Assembly: GCF_001422885.1 (NCBI RefSeq)
Contig: NZ_LMMZ01000023.1
Coordinates: 460,634-524,633 of the forward strand
From: Methylobacterium sp. Leaf104
Lineage (GTDB): Bacteria; Pseudomonadota; Alphaproteobacteria; Rhizobiales; Beijerinckiaceae
DNA length: 64,000 nt
Direction of reading: 5' to 3'
The position numbers were made by a program, and so were the translations under genes. The notes beneath the pieces were generated by a model. The model worked only from the letters and a program-made list of their open reading frames with translations. It searched no databases and was not told where the DNA came from. Below, piece by piece: positions 34,308 to 43,129 of this stretch (the first letter of the stretch is position 1; every line of letters begins with the position of its first letter).

Positions 34308-35237
34308 TCAGCGCCGCAGGGTGTCCAGGGGCACCGGGGCGGCGTGCGGGCGGGTCGCCAGCATGCCGTCGATCAACGCCAGCACCTCGGCCCGGCCGCA
34401 ATTGGCGGCCGGCTCGAAGGGCGTCCAGGTCTGGGTGAAGTCCAGCCGGGCGAAGACGTCGCGGTAGTGCCGCAGCTCGTTCGTGGTCAGGGGCACCCCG
34501 CGCACGAAGGCCTTGTGGGCCGAGATGGTCAGCGCACGCCGGAAATCCTGCGGGTCGAGCTCGAACTTCAGGGCGTCGCCGCAGAACAGGATCTTCCGCC
34601 CGCGGTCGAACAGCACCGCGTGCCCGTCGAAGTGGCCGGCGGTGCGGTGGAGCTCGAGGCCGGGCAGGGGCTCCAGGAAATCGTCGTAGGGCCAGGAGAC
34701 CTGCAGCGCCGCGCTCCAGGTGAAGTCGGCGGCCGGCAGGCAGAGTTCCGGGTCGAAGCGGTCCTGCAGCTGGACCAGGGCGCCGTAGGCGTGCGGGTGC
34801 GAGGACGACAGGACCTGCATCCCGCCGAGGCGTGCGATGTGCTGGAGGGCCGCCTCGCTGAAGACCGGGCAGGCCTCGAAGCCCATGTTCCCGGACGGCG
34901 TCTGGACGAGGTAGGCGCTCGGGCCGATGCCCGAGACGGGATCGTTCCAGAACCGCCAGACGCCGGGCTCCAGCTCCTCCCAGTGGCACGGGAACCGCTC
35001 CTGCGCCTCCCGCTCGGTCCAGAACTGCCAGCCCTTCTGCGGCACCACGTGGCGGGCATCGAGGCACATCGGACAGGCCGGCGGCCGCTCGAAATGGCGC
35101 TGCCAGAACCCGCAATTGTCACAGGTGTAGGCGGGCAGATCGAGGGCGCCGGCGAAGGGCAGGTATCCGGGAGACACGAAAGATTGCTCGCGTTGGCGGC
35201 GGGGACCGCGGGTAGCCTCGGGCTGAGGCGTGCGCAT
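34308..35237 (-). CDS. Metallo-beta-lactamase-fold protein with N-terminal zinc ribbon
   Basis: A 309-residue protein. Residues ~37-60 hold two Cys pairs, CDNC (39/42) and CPMC (55/58), which form a rubredoxin- or zinc-ribbon-like knuckle. Residues ~95-290 are a metallo-beta-lactamase fold with STRANDS typical of the family, the metal motif variant SSHPHAYG in place of HxHxDH, and later HFDGHAVLF and FCGDALKFE. The first metal site is therefore degenerate while His and Asp of the later motifs remain. The substrate is unknown. The start ATG 35,237 avoids overlap with the divergent glycosyltransferase promoter. Confidence 0.8.
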   Translation of the reverse strand: MRTPQPEATRGPRRQREQSFVSPGYLPFAGALDLPAYTCDNCGFWQRHFERPPACPMCLDARHVVPQKGWQFWTEREAQERFPCHWEELEPGVWRFWNDPVSGIGPSAYLVQTPSGNMGFEACPVFSEAALQHIARLGGMQVLSSSHPHAYGALVQLQDRFDPELCLPAADFTWSAALQVSWPYDDFLEPLPGLELHRTAGHFDGHAVLFDRGRKILFCGDALKFELDPQDFRRALTISAHKAFVRGVPLTTNELRHYRDVFARLDFTQTWTPFEPAANCGRAEVLALIDGMLATRPHAAPVPLDTLRR

Positions 35238-35295
35238 ATAGGCGCGAGGTGGAGAGCGGCCATACGGCCCCGCACCTGAACGCCACCGGAGGACC

Positions 35296-36603
35296 ATGCC
35301 CGTCCCGAGCCTCGCCTTCGACCTGACCCGCCTGATCACCCGCCTGCGGCATCCGAGCCCGAGCGGGATCGACCGGGTCGACCTCGCCTATGCCCGCCAC
35401 GTCCTGGCGCAGGAGGGGGACCGATTCGGCCTGGTCTCGACGGCGTTCGGCCCCCGGGTGCTGGCCCGGGCGGAGGCGCGCGCCATCGTCGAGGCCGTGG
35501 CGGCCGGCTGGGTCGAGGATCGCGACGCGCCGCAGGACCCGGTCTACCGGCGGCTGGCGGCGAGCCTCGGGGCGGCGACCGACGCTGGGATGCCGGCCGC
35601 CGCCGCGCCGGCGCGCGGCGGTGCCTCGGACCGGCGCCGGATCCAGGCCCGGACGGCGGCCACGACCCTGCGCGCGCGGGGCCCCGAAATCTTGCCCCCC
35701 GGGACCGTCTACCTGCACAGCTCGCACCTGCGCCTCGACAAGCCCGGCCGCTTCGACTGGCTCTACGACCGGCGCGACATCCGCCCCGTGTTCTTCGTCC
35801 ACGACCTCATCCCCATCGACTACCCGGAATACGGGCGCCCCGGAGAGGCGGAGCGGCACCGGATCCGGATGGAGACCGTGGCCCGCCACGCCGCGCACGT
35901 GCTGGTCAATTCCCGCGACGTCGGCGAGCGCTTCGCCCGCCACTGCGCGGCACGCGGCCTGCCCGCGCGGCCCGTGACGGTGGCGCTCCTCGGCGTCGAG
36001 CCGGTGTTCCGCCCGGCGGGGGAGGGGCCGTCCTTCTCGCCCGCGCGTCCGACCTTCGTCGCCTGCGGCACCATCGAGCCGCGCAAGAATCACCTGGCGC
36101 TGCTGCATCTCTGGCGCGACCTCGCCGAGCGGCACGGGCCGGACACGCCCCGCCTCGTCCTCGTCGGCCGGCGCGGCTGGGAAGCGGAGAACATCGTCGA
36201 CATGCTGGAGCGCTGCCCCGCCGTCCGGGCGCACATCAGCGAGGTCAGCGGGTTGTCGAGCCACGGCCTCGCGGCCCTGCTGCGCTCGGCGACCGCCCTG
36301 CTGATGCCCTCCTTCGCGGAGGGCTACGGCCTGCCGGTCGTGGAGGCCGCGGCCTCCGGACTTCCGGTCGTCGCCTCGGACCTCGCGGTCCACCGGGAGA
36401 TCGGCGCCGGCTTCGCGCAGTTCCTCGATCCCCTCGACGGACCGGGCTGGCGCCGGGCGGTGGAGGACCTCGCCGATCCGGGCTCGTCCCTGCGGGACGC
36501 GCTCGTCGCCCGGCTCGCAGGAGCCGTCCTGCCATCCTGGACGAATCACTTCGCCACCGTGGAGGAGGCCCTCGGGCAGGCGATTTGCGGTCCTGATACC
36601 TGA
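35296..36603 (+). CDS. Glycosyltransferase family 4 (GT-B) protein
   Basis: A 435-residue GT-B enzyme. The N-terminal acceptor lobe includes the unusual SPSGIDRVDLAYARH and PVFFVHDLIPIDYPEY. The C-terminal sugar-nucleotide lobe has FVACGTIEPRKNHLALLHLW and the E-x7-E retaining motif SFAEGYGLPVVEAAASGLPVVASD. Such proteins transfer a sugar to a polysaccharide, lipid or protein. CGGAGG sits 4 nt before the ATG. No other polysaccharide genes are near, so the acceptor is unknown; it is divergent from the metallo-beta-lactamase gene. Confidence 0.9.
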   Translation: MPVPSLAFDLTRLITRLRHPSPSGIDRVDLAYARHVLAQEGDRFGLVSTAFGPRVLARAEARAIVEAVAAGWVEDRDAPQDPVYRRLAASLGAATDAGMPAAAAPARGGASDRRRIQARTAATTLRARGPEILPPGTVYLHSSHLRLDKPGRFDWLYDRRDIRPVFFVHDLIPIDYPEYGRPGEAERHRIRMETVARHAAHVLVNSRDVGERFARHCAARGLPARPVTVALLGVEPVFRPAGEGPSFSPARPTFVACGTIEPRKNHLALLHLWRDLAERHGPDTPRLVLVGRRGWEAENIVDMLERCPAVRAHISEVSGLSSHGLAALLRSATALLMPSFAEGYGLPVVEAAASGLPVVASDLAVHREIGAGFAQFLDPLDGPGWRRAVEDLADPGSSLRDALVARLAGAVLPSWTNHFATVEEALGQAICGPDT

Positions 36604-36666
36604 CGCATAAGAACAACCGTCAGAGAACGGTCGCCCCTCCGGGCGGGAAGTCATGGGGATGGACGG

Positions 36667-36990
36667 ATGAAGGTTGTCGACCTCGACCGGGATGCGATCA
36701 AGGCCGGCCTCGCCGACCGCTCCCTATTGGTGATCGACGTGCGCGAGCCGCACGAATTCGACCAGGGGCACATTCCCGGGGCGGTCCCGCATCCGCTCTC
36801 GACCTTCGACACGGGGGCCATCGCGGCGCTGATCGCGCAGGACGGCCGCCGCCCGGTCTTCTCCTGCATGTCGGGCGTGCGCTCGGTCCATGCCCTGGCG
36901 GCCGCCCAGGGCGCCGGACTTCCGATCGAAGCCCATTATACCGGCGGGTTCAAGGACTGGGCGGGTTCGGGTGAACCGGTCGAAGTCTGA
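36667..36990 (+). CDS. Rhodanese-domain protein (107 aa)
   Basis: A 107-residue single rhodanese domain. It has the structural signatures VIDVREPHEFDQGHIPGAVPHPL and the active-site loop FSCMSGVRS, with the persulfide-forming Cys followed by M-S-G-V-R as in many small bacterial sulfurtransferases. The end YTGGFKDWAGSGEPV is the usual one. It would act in the cytosol in sulfur transfer or as a thiosulfate/thiol sulfurtransferase. The gene stands 64 bp after the glycosyltransferase and 80 bp before the RND adaptor; no partner is evident. Confidence 0.92.
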   Translation: MKVVDLDRDAIKAGLADRSLLVIDVREPHEFDQGHIPGAVPHPLSTFDTGAIAALIAQDGRRPVFSCMSGVRSVHALAAAQGAGLPIEAHYTGGFKDWAGSGEPVEV

Positions 36991-37069
36991 AGATCAGCAG
37001 AACATGTGTGGCAGCGCACGACATGATTCCGGACAGACCTCTAGCTGGCGCAGCGTAGGGAACAACCAT

Positions 37070-38227
37070 ATGCGCATGCGCTCGATCTTCAGTCTTCTTC
37101 CGGCCCTCGGGCTGGTGGCGTCGGCGCTCGTCGCGCCGGCCCTCGTGACCTCCGCCCGGGCCCAGGCGCCCGGCGGGCCGCCGCCGAAGGTCACCACCGC
37201 CAAGCCGGTGGTGCGCGAGATCGTCGAGACCGACACCTATACCGGCCGCTTCGACCCCGTCGACATCGTGGATGTCCGCGCTCGCGTCACCGGCTACCTC
37301 GAGAAGGTGAACTTCACGGACGGCGCCACGGTGAAGAAGGGCGACCTGCTCTTCGTCATCGACCGGCGCCCCTACAAGGCGGCCCTCGACCAAGCCCAGG
37401 CGGCTCTGGTCTCGGCGCGCGCCCGCCTCAACTTCTCGCAGACCGACCTCGACCGCGCCCAGACCCTGAGCAAGTCCGGCAACATCTCCGAGCAGGTCAC
37501 CGACCAGCGCCGACAGGCCTCGCAGACCGCGCAGGCCGACGTCGACAGCGCCGACGCGCAGCTGCGCCAGGCCCAGCTGAACTACGACTTCACCGAGGTG
37601 AAGGCCCCGATCTCCGGCCGCATCAGCCGGCGCCTGGTCACCGAGGGCAACATCGTCATCACCGACCAGACCCAGCTGACGACGATCGTCTCCCTCGACC
37701 CGATCTATTTCGGCTTCACGGTCGATGAACGCTCGTTCCTGAAGTACCAGGGCAGCCTCGGCATCGGCATGGGCGAGACCCAGAAGGGCAAGGGTGTTCC
37801 GATCCTCATCGCGCTCACCGGCGAGGCGAAGCCGACCCGCAAGGGCACCCTCGACTTCGTGGACAACCGGGTCGACAACGCCACCGGCACGGTGCTCCTG
37901 CGCGCCACGGTGGAGAACCCCGACGGGTTCATCAAGCCCGGCCTGTTCGGCGTGGTCGCGCTGCCCGCCACCAAGCCCTACCAGGGCATCCTGCTGCCCG
38001 ACGAGGCGGTCTCGGCCAACCAGGACAAGCGCATCGTCTACGTCGTCGCCGACGACGGCACGGTGTCGCTGCGCGACGTCAAGCTCGGGCCGAAGGTCGA
38101 TGGCTACCGGGTCATCCGCGAGGGCCTGAAGGGCGATGAGAACGTCGTGGTCAACGGGGTGAGCCGCGTACGGCCCGGGGCCAAGGTCGCGGCCGAGGCC
38201 TCGACCCTGCCGCCGAGCAAGACCTGA
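37070..38227 (+). CDS. RND efflux periplasmic adaptor subunit (AcrA/MexE-like)
   Basis: A 385-residue membrane-fusion protein. A signal peptide (MRMRSIFSLLPALGLVASAL) is followed by the lipoyl/barrel-sandwich domain (VDIVDVRARVTGYLEKVNF), a helical hairpin (~95-170, ALVSARARLNFSQTDLDRAQ), the beta-barrel (FTVDERSFLKY) and the membrane-proximal domain. There is no lipobox. It links the inner-membrane pump to an outer-membrane channel. The ATG 37,070 has AGGGA 8 nt upstream. The next gene, 128 bp on, encodes the pump. No regulator gene is adjacent. Confidence 0.93.
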   Translation: MRMRSIFSLLPALGLVASALVAPALVTSARAQAPGGPPPKVTTAKPVVREIVETDTYTGRFDPVDIVDVRARVTGYLEKVNFTDGATVKKGDLLFVIDRRPYKAALDQAQAALVSARARLNFSQTDLDRAQTLSKSGNISEQVTDQRRQASQTAQADVDSADAQLRQAQLNYDFTEVKAPISGRISRRLVTEGNIVITDQTQLTTIVSLDPIYFGFTVDERSFLKYQGSLGIGMGETQKGKGVPILIALTGEAKPTRKGTLDFVDNRVDNATGTVLLRATVENPDGFIKPGLFGVVALPATKPYQGILLPDEAVSANQDKRIVYVVADDGTVSLRDVKLGPKVDGYRVIREGLKGDENVVVNGVSRVRPGAKVAAEASTLPPSKT

Positions 38228-38355
38228 GACCGCCGCCCCGGACGAGATAGACCCCGGCCGAGCGCGGCCGGGGAGCGGCCACCAGACCGCGGACGAAGAA
38301 ACGATGCCGCCTCGGACCCGCGCGAGCGGGCCGCGCGCGGCGAGAGGTTCAAGCG

Positions 38356-41300
38356 ATGCGTTTTGCCCACTTCTTCGTCGATCGGCCGATCTTCGCGTCG
38401 GTCACGTCGATCGTCTTCCTGATCCTCGGCTACGTCGCCTACCTGTCGCTGCCCGTGGCGCAGTATCCCGAGATCGTTCCGCCCACGGTGACGGTGCGCG
38501 CGAGCTTCCCGGGCGCCAACGCGGAGACGGTGGCGGCCACGATCGCGACGCCGATCGAGCAGGAGGTCAACGGCGTCGACAACATGCTCTACATGACGTC
38601 GTTGTCGACCAACGACGGCAACATGCTGCTGACGGTGACCTTCAAGGTCGGCACCAACCTCGATATCGCCAACGTCCTCGTCCAGAACCGCCTCTCGGTG
38701 GCGCAGCCGCGCCTGCCGCCGGACGTGCGCAACCTCGGCGTCACCGTGCGCAAGGCCTCGCCGGACCTGATGCTGGTGGTGCACCTGCTGTCGCCGAAGA
38801 AGACCTACGACCAGAACTACCTCGCCAACTACATCTACCTGAACATCCGCGACGAGCTCCTGCGCCTCGACGGCGTCGGCGACATCACCATCTTCGGCGG
38901 CAACGAATACGCCGAGCGCGTCTGGCTCGATCCGAACAAGCTCGCGGCCTACGGACTGACCACCTCCGACGTCATCACGGCGCTCTCGGAGCAGAACGTG
39001 CAGGTGGCCGCCGGCGCCCTGAACTCGCCGCCCGCCGCCACCGGCCAGGCCTTCCAGCTCATCGTGCAGTCGCAGGGGCGCTTCCAGAGCCCCGAGGAGT
39101 TCGCCGACGTCATCGTCAAGGCCTCGGACGGCCGCCTCGTCCGGGTGAAGGACATCGCCCGCGTGGAGATGGGTCAGAAGGACTACACGACGAATTCGTT
39201 CCTCAACGACACGCCCGCCATCGGCATCGGCGCCTTCCAGCGCCCCGGCACCAACGCCCTCGACGCCGCCGCGTCGGTGCGCAAGGTGATGGACAACCTC
39301 AAGAAGAACTTCCCGCCGGACATCGAGTACCGCATCGCCTACAACCCGACGGAGTTCATCGAGGAGTCGATCCACGAGGTCTACAAGACCCTCTTCGAGG
39401 CCGTCGGCCTCGTCGTCATCGTGGTGCTGGTCTTCCTCCAGAGCTGGCGCACCGCGCTGATCCCGGTGATCGCGATCCCGGTCTCGCTGGTGGGCACCTT
39501 CGCGGCCATGTCGGCCTTCGGCTTCTCGCTGAACAACCTCACGCTGTTCGGGCTCGTGCTCGCCATCGGCATCGTGGTCGACGACGCCATCGTGGTGGTG
39601 GAGAACGTCGAGCGCAACATGGCCGAGGGCCTGTCCCCGGGCGACGCCGCGCACAAGACCATGGACGAGGTCGGCGGCGCCGTCATCGCCATCGCGCTCG
39701 TGCTCTCGGCGGTGTTCATCCCCACCGCCTTCATTCCCGGCATCACCGGCCAGTTCTACAAGCAGTTCGCGCTCACCATCGCGGCCTCGACCATCATCTC
39801 GATGTTCAACTCGCTGACGCTGTCTCCGGCGCTCTGCAAGCTGCTCCTGAAGCCCCACCACGAGCACGCCAAGCCGAAGTTCTTCCTCTTCCGCTTCGTC
39901 GCCTGGCTCGCCGACATGTTCAACAAGGGCTTCGACTGGCTCTCGAACACCTACGGGCGGATCATCTACGGCCTGACCAACTACGCGGTCGGGCTGATCG
40001 CGATGCTGCTCGTCTATGCCGGCGTCATCGCCGCCACCCTGCACCTCGTCCAGACCACGCCCACGGGCTTCATCCCGGACCAGGACCAGGGCTACCTCAT
40101 CGGCGTGGTGCAGCTGCCTTCCGGCGCCTCGCTCGACCGCACCACCGAGGTGGTGAACCGGGCGGCGGCGGCGGCCCGCAAGATCGACGGCGTGACCAAC
40201 ACCGTCATCATCGCGGGCTTCGACGGCGCGACCTTCACCAACACCACCAATTCGGGCGTGATGTTCATCACCCTGGCGGGCGCCAAGGAGCGCGCGACGC
40301 AGGGGCGCAGCGCGGCGGTGATCACCAACGACGTGATCAAGGCCACCGCGGACATCCAGGAGGCCCGCGTCATCGTCATCCCGCCGCCGCCGGTGCGCGG
40401 CCTCGGCCAGGGCGGCGGCTTCAAGATGCAGATCGAGAGCCGGCAATCGTCGGCGATCGGCCCGCTGCTGGGCGCCGTCGGCGAGGTGCTGGGCAAGGCC
40501 AACCAGAGCAACGACGTGCAGCGGGTGTTCACCACCTTCGGCAACGACACGCCGCAGCTCTACCTCGACATCGACCGCACCGTGGCGCGCATGCTCAACG
40601 TGCCGCTCTCCAACGTGTTCTCGACGGTGCAGACGGCCCTCGGCGGCGCCTACGTCAACGACTTCAACACCCTCGGGCGCATCTACCAGGTCCGCGTGCA
40701 GGGCGACGCGCCGTTCCGCGTCTCCAAGCAGGACATCGAGCAGCTGAAGGTCCGCTCCTCCACCGGCGCTCTGGTGCCGATGGGCACGCTGGCCACGATC
40801 CGCGAGATCACCGGCCCGCAGATCGTCCAGCGCTTCAACCTGTACTACTCGGTGCCGGTGCAGGGCACGGCCAAGCCCGGCATCTCCACCGGCCAGGCGC
40901 TGGACGCCATGGAGGCCATCGCCAAGGACACCCTGCCCGACGGCTACTCCTACGACTGGACCGAGATCGCCTACCAGCAGAAGGCGGCGGGCAACACGGC
41001 GATCTACGTCTTCGCGCTCGGCGTGCTCCTCGTCTTCCTGGTGCTCGCCGCGCAGTACGAATCCTGGGCGCTGCCCCTGGCCATCCTGCTGGTGGTGCCC
41101 ACCGGCGTGCTGGCGGCCCTGTTCGGGGTGCAGCTGCGGGGCCAGGACAACAACATCCTGACCCAGATCGGCCTGATCGTGCTGATCGGCCTTGCGGCCA
41201 AGAACGCCATCCTGATCGTGGAGTTCGCGCACCAGCTCGAGGAGACCGAGCGGAAGGGCCCCGTGGCCGCCGCCGTCGAGGCCTGCCGCCTGCGCCTGCG

Positions 41301-41568
41301 CCCGATCCTGATGACGGCCTTCGCCTTCATCCTCGGCACGGTGCCGCTGGTGATCGCCACCGGCCCCGGCGCCGAGATGCGTCAGGCCCTCGGCACCGCC
41401 GTCTGCTTCGGCATGATCGGCGCCACGGTGTTCGGCCTCTTCCTCACCCCGGTCTTCTACGTGGTGATCCGGAACTTCCTGATCTGGCTCGCCAAGAAGC
41501 GCGGCAAGGACCCGCACAACACCACGCCGGACAAGCACGATCCGCACGCGGCCCCCTCGCACGCCTGA
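38356..41568 (+). CDS. RND multidrug efflux pump, HAE1 family (AcrB/MexF-like)
   Basis: A 1070-residue inner-membrane antiporter with 12 membrane helices and two large periplasmic loops. It starts MRFAHFFVDRPIFASVTSIV. The proton-relay helix has the paired aspartates of IGIVVDDAIVVVENVERN, and the second half has LIGLAAKNAILIVEFA, both canonical for AcrB-type pumps. It exports hydrophobic compounds together with the adaptor upstream. No outer-membrane factor is encoded with this pair; the channel must be shared or located elsewhere (the nearest is at 47,737). A strong hairpin follows the gene. Confidence 0.96.
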   Translation: MRFAHFFVDRPIFASVTSIVFLILGYVAYLSLPVAQYPEIVPPTVTVRASFPGANAETVAATIATPIEQEVNGVDNMLYMTSLSTNDGNMLLTVTFKVGTNLDIANVLVQNRLSVAQPRLPPDVRNLGVTVRKASPDLMLVVHLLSPKKTYDQNYLANYIYLNIRDELLRLDGVGDITIFGGNEYAERVWLDPNKLAAYGLTTSDVITALSEQNVQVAAGALNSPPAATGQAFQLIVQSQGRFQSPEEFADVIVKASDGRLVRVKDIARVEMGQKDYTTNSFLNDTPAIGIGAFQRPGTNALDAAASVRKVMDNLKKNFPPDIEYRIAYNPTEFIEESIHEVYKTLFEAVGLVVIVVLVFLQSWRTALIPVIAIPVSLVGTFAAMSAFGFSLNNLTLFGLVLAIGIVVDDAIVVVENVERNMAEGLSPGDAAHKTMDEVGGAVIAIALVLSAVFIPTAFIPGITGQFYKQFALTIAASTIISMFNSLTLSPALCKLLLKPHHEHAKPKFFLFRFVAWLADMFNKGFDWLSNTYGRIIYGLTNYAVGLIAMLLVYAGVIAATLHLVQTTPTGFIPDQDQGYLIGVVQLPSGASLDRTTEVVNRAAAAARKIDGVTNTVIIAGFDGATFTNTTNSGVMFITLAGAKERATQGRSAAVITNDVIKATADIQEARVIVIPPPPVRGLGQGGGFKMQIESRQSSAIGPLLGAVGEVLGKANQSNDVQRVFTTFGNDTPQLYLDIDRTVARMLNVPLSNVFSTVQTALGGAYVNDFNTLGRIYQVRVQGDAPFRVSKQDIEQLKVRSSTGALVPMGTLATIREITGPQIVQRFNLYYSVPVQGTAKPGISTGQALDAMEAIAKDTLPDGYSYDWTEIAYQQKAAGNTAIYVFALGVLLVFLVLAAQYESWALPLAILLVVPTGVLAALFGVQLRGQDNNILTQIGLIVLIGLAAKNAILIVEFAHQLEETERKGPVAAAVEACRLRLRPILMTAFAFILGTVPLVIATGPGAEMRQALGTAVCFGMIGATVFGLFLTPVFYVVIRNFLIWLAKKRGKDPHNTTPDKHDPHAAPSHA

Positions 41569-41578
41569 GACCCTTCCG

Positions 41579-41607
41579 AGCCCGGATGCGGACCCCGCAT
41601 CCGGGCT
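41579..41607 (+). terminator. Strong hairpin after the HAE-type RND pump gene
   Basis: AGCCCGGATGCGG and CCGCATCCGGGCT form a 13-bp perfect stem with a 3-nt loop, 11 bp after the stop codon. Only a weak T-rich stretch (TTCACGTT) follows. It isolates the pump operon from the tRNA gene. Confidence 0.7.
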
Positions 41608-41670
41608 TCACGTTGGGGGTTGCGCCCCGCAGACCGGAAAGCTAAAGACCCCTCACCCCGTCAGGGGCGT

Positions 41671-41748
41671 CGGAGCGTAGCGCAGCCCGGTTAGCGCACT
41701 AGTCTGGGGGACTAGGGGTCGGAGGTTCGAATCCTCTCGCTCCGACCA
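41671..41748 (+). tRNA. tRNA-Pro (anticodon GGG)
   Basis: Acceptor arms CGGAGCG and CGCTCCG pair, followed by A and an encoded CCA. The D-arm is GCGCAGCCCGGTTAGCGC, the anticodon arm CTAGT-CTGGGGG-ACTAG has GGG in the loop, and the T-loop is GGTTCGAATCC. Confidence 0.97.
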
Positions 41749-42182
41749 TTCACATCAGCCGATCACCCCCCAGGTGGCCGACATCCGCGAACCGGCCCAT
41801 CGGCACGCCCGGTCCGGTTCCCGCGGTGCTCATCCTGTTTCGCGATCGCCGAATGGGCGAGAGCCAGGGTTCGAGCCGGACAGCATTTCGAAATCTCCGA
41901 CGCGAACGACCGGCCCTGGCCTTCGGGACGACCCATGCTCCCCGGGACCCTGGGCCTCTTCCACGCGGCGGACGGTGCAGGCCATGGACGGGCCGTCGGC
42001 TCCGAGCGGTGACGGACGACCGATGGCGATGCCGCCCCGGCGGACGACAGGTCCGCCCCGTGCCCCCTGAGCGGCCGGGAAACCGGAGCGGCTCGCGCCG
42101 GACGGAACTTGCGCGCAGAATGCCTGCCGGATTACGGGGCGATGGCGCCCTCCGTGGAACGCGGGGGCACGGGAGGCATGCC
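41749..42182. other. Intergenic, no clear gene
   Basis: About 430 bp after tRNA-Pro(GGG). The open frames are Arg/Pro-rich and lack ribosome binding sites. No repeat of the tRNA 3' end was found, so there is no sign of an attachment site. Confidence 0.4.
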
Positions 42183-42542
42183 GTGAAGGGCACGCGATGG
42201 TTGACCAGGGTCGCGACGGGCCTCCTCCTCGGCCTCGCCCCGGCCGCGGCCGAACCCAGCATGCGCAAGTTCCTCGAAGGCCGCTGGGTCGGCGACGGCC
42301 TCCAGATCCGCGTCGATCAGGATGCCGTTCAGGCGAACGACAATCCGGAGAAGCCGTTCGAGTGGAGCCCGCTCAACATCCGGGACGTGACCGGTGGCAT
42401 GATCGTGTTTCAGATCGGCTCCCGCCAGTACATCGGACTGATCGACGGCCAGCAGATGACCGTGACGATCACGGGGTCGAGCAGTTCGCACGTGCTGACC
42501 AAGGTCCCCCCCACGCCGCCAGTCCGGCAGGGCCGTCCGTAA
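42183..42542 (+). CDS. Small secreted hypothetical protein (119 aa)
   Basis: The frame starts at GTG 42,183 with GGGAGG ~7 nt upstream; translation further upstream in the same frame would be Arg-rich and lacks support. Residues 1-23 form a Sec signal peptide (WLTRVATGLLLGLAPAAAEP). The mature protein has MRKFLEGRWVGDGLQIRVDQ and a beta-rich end (GSRQYIGLIDGQQMTVTITG), like a small periplasmic beta protein. No family is recognised. It lies between the tRNA and the HME efflux genes and may be unrelated to either. Confidence 0.65.
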   Translation: MKGTRWLTRVATGLLLGLAPAAAEPSMRKFLEGRWVGDGLQIRVDQDAVQANDNPEKPFEWSPLNIRDVTGGMIVFQIGSRQYIGLIDGQQMTVTITGSSSSHVLTKVPPTPPVRQGRP

Positions 42543-43129
42543 CTCTCCGGGTAAGCCGGCGGCCCGGCGCGGACGGAGAATCGCCCCTTTTGCGCGCCCC
42601 GTCCGCATCTCGCGGCAGGGCGGACGCGGCCGGGACCGACGCGGTTCGGACAACACGAAATCGTCAGCCGCTTCCGACCGCCCGTCGCGCGGCGGCCGGG
42701 CGCCCTCCGGACCCGCCGACGGCGGATTGACTCGCGGGCAAGCTTGGCCTTCTCACTCCGCCCCGGAGGCCGCGCGGGCACGCGGCGCCGGCCGGGCGGG
42801 CCACCGATCTCGGCTCTCGGCCGAGCCTTCGGGCGAAGCGGCCGCCGAGCGGACGGAGAACGGCGCCTGTCGGGGGCTCGGGAGCCCATCGAAAATTTGC
42901 CACGAATGGCGTCACACAGAAGCGAAGCGACTTGATTTAAGACAATCTCGGCCGATTCCTTTGACCTGTCCGGCCTGCGAACAGGAACGCTCAGATCTGG
43001 TGAGATGCGTATTCGCCAAGAAGAACCATCCTGAAACACCGCACTCCGGATCCTCCCCGAAGCTTCCGAAACATCCATCCGCCCGCGACCCGTCCTCCGG
43101 CGCTCAACCTGAAAGCTCTCCTGCGGCAC
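42543..43129. other. Long intergenic region upstream of the HME efflux operon
   Basis: About 590 bp without a supported gene. An 8-bp inverted repeat (GCGGACGG and CCGTCCGC, 42,569-42,606) lies 26 bp after the preceding gene. An AT-richer patch with TTGATTTAAGACAATCT near 42,932-42,950 is the best place for the operon promoter. Confidence 0.45.

Noticed and set aside
41774..42070. 98-codon frame after tRNA-Pro(GGG)
   Set aside because: Composition is rich in Pro, Arg and Ser with no family similarity and no ribosome binding site.
41671..42182. GGGTTCGAGCC near 41,867 as a tRNA or attachment-site remnant
   Set aside because: It resembles a T-loop only over ~10 bases; no acceptor or anticodon arm can be formed around it.
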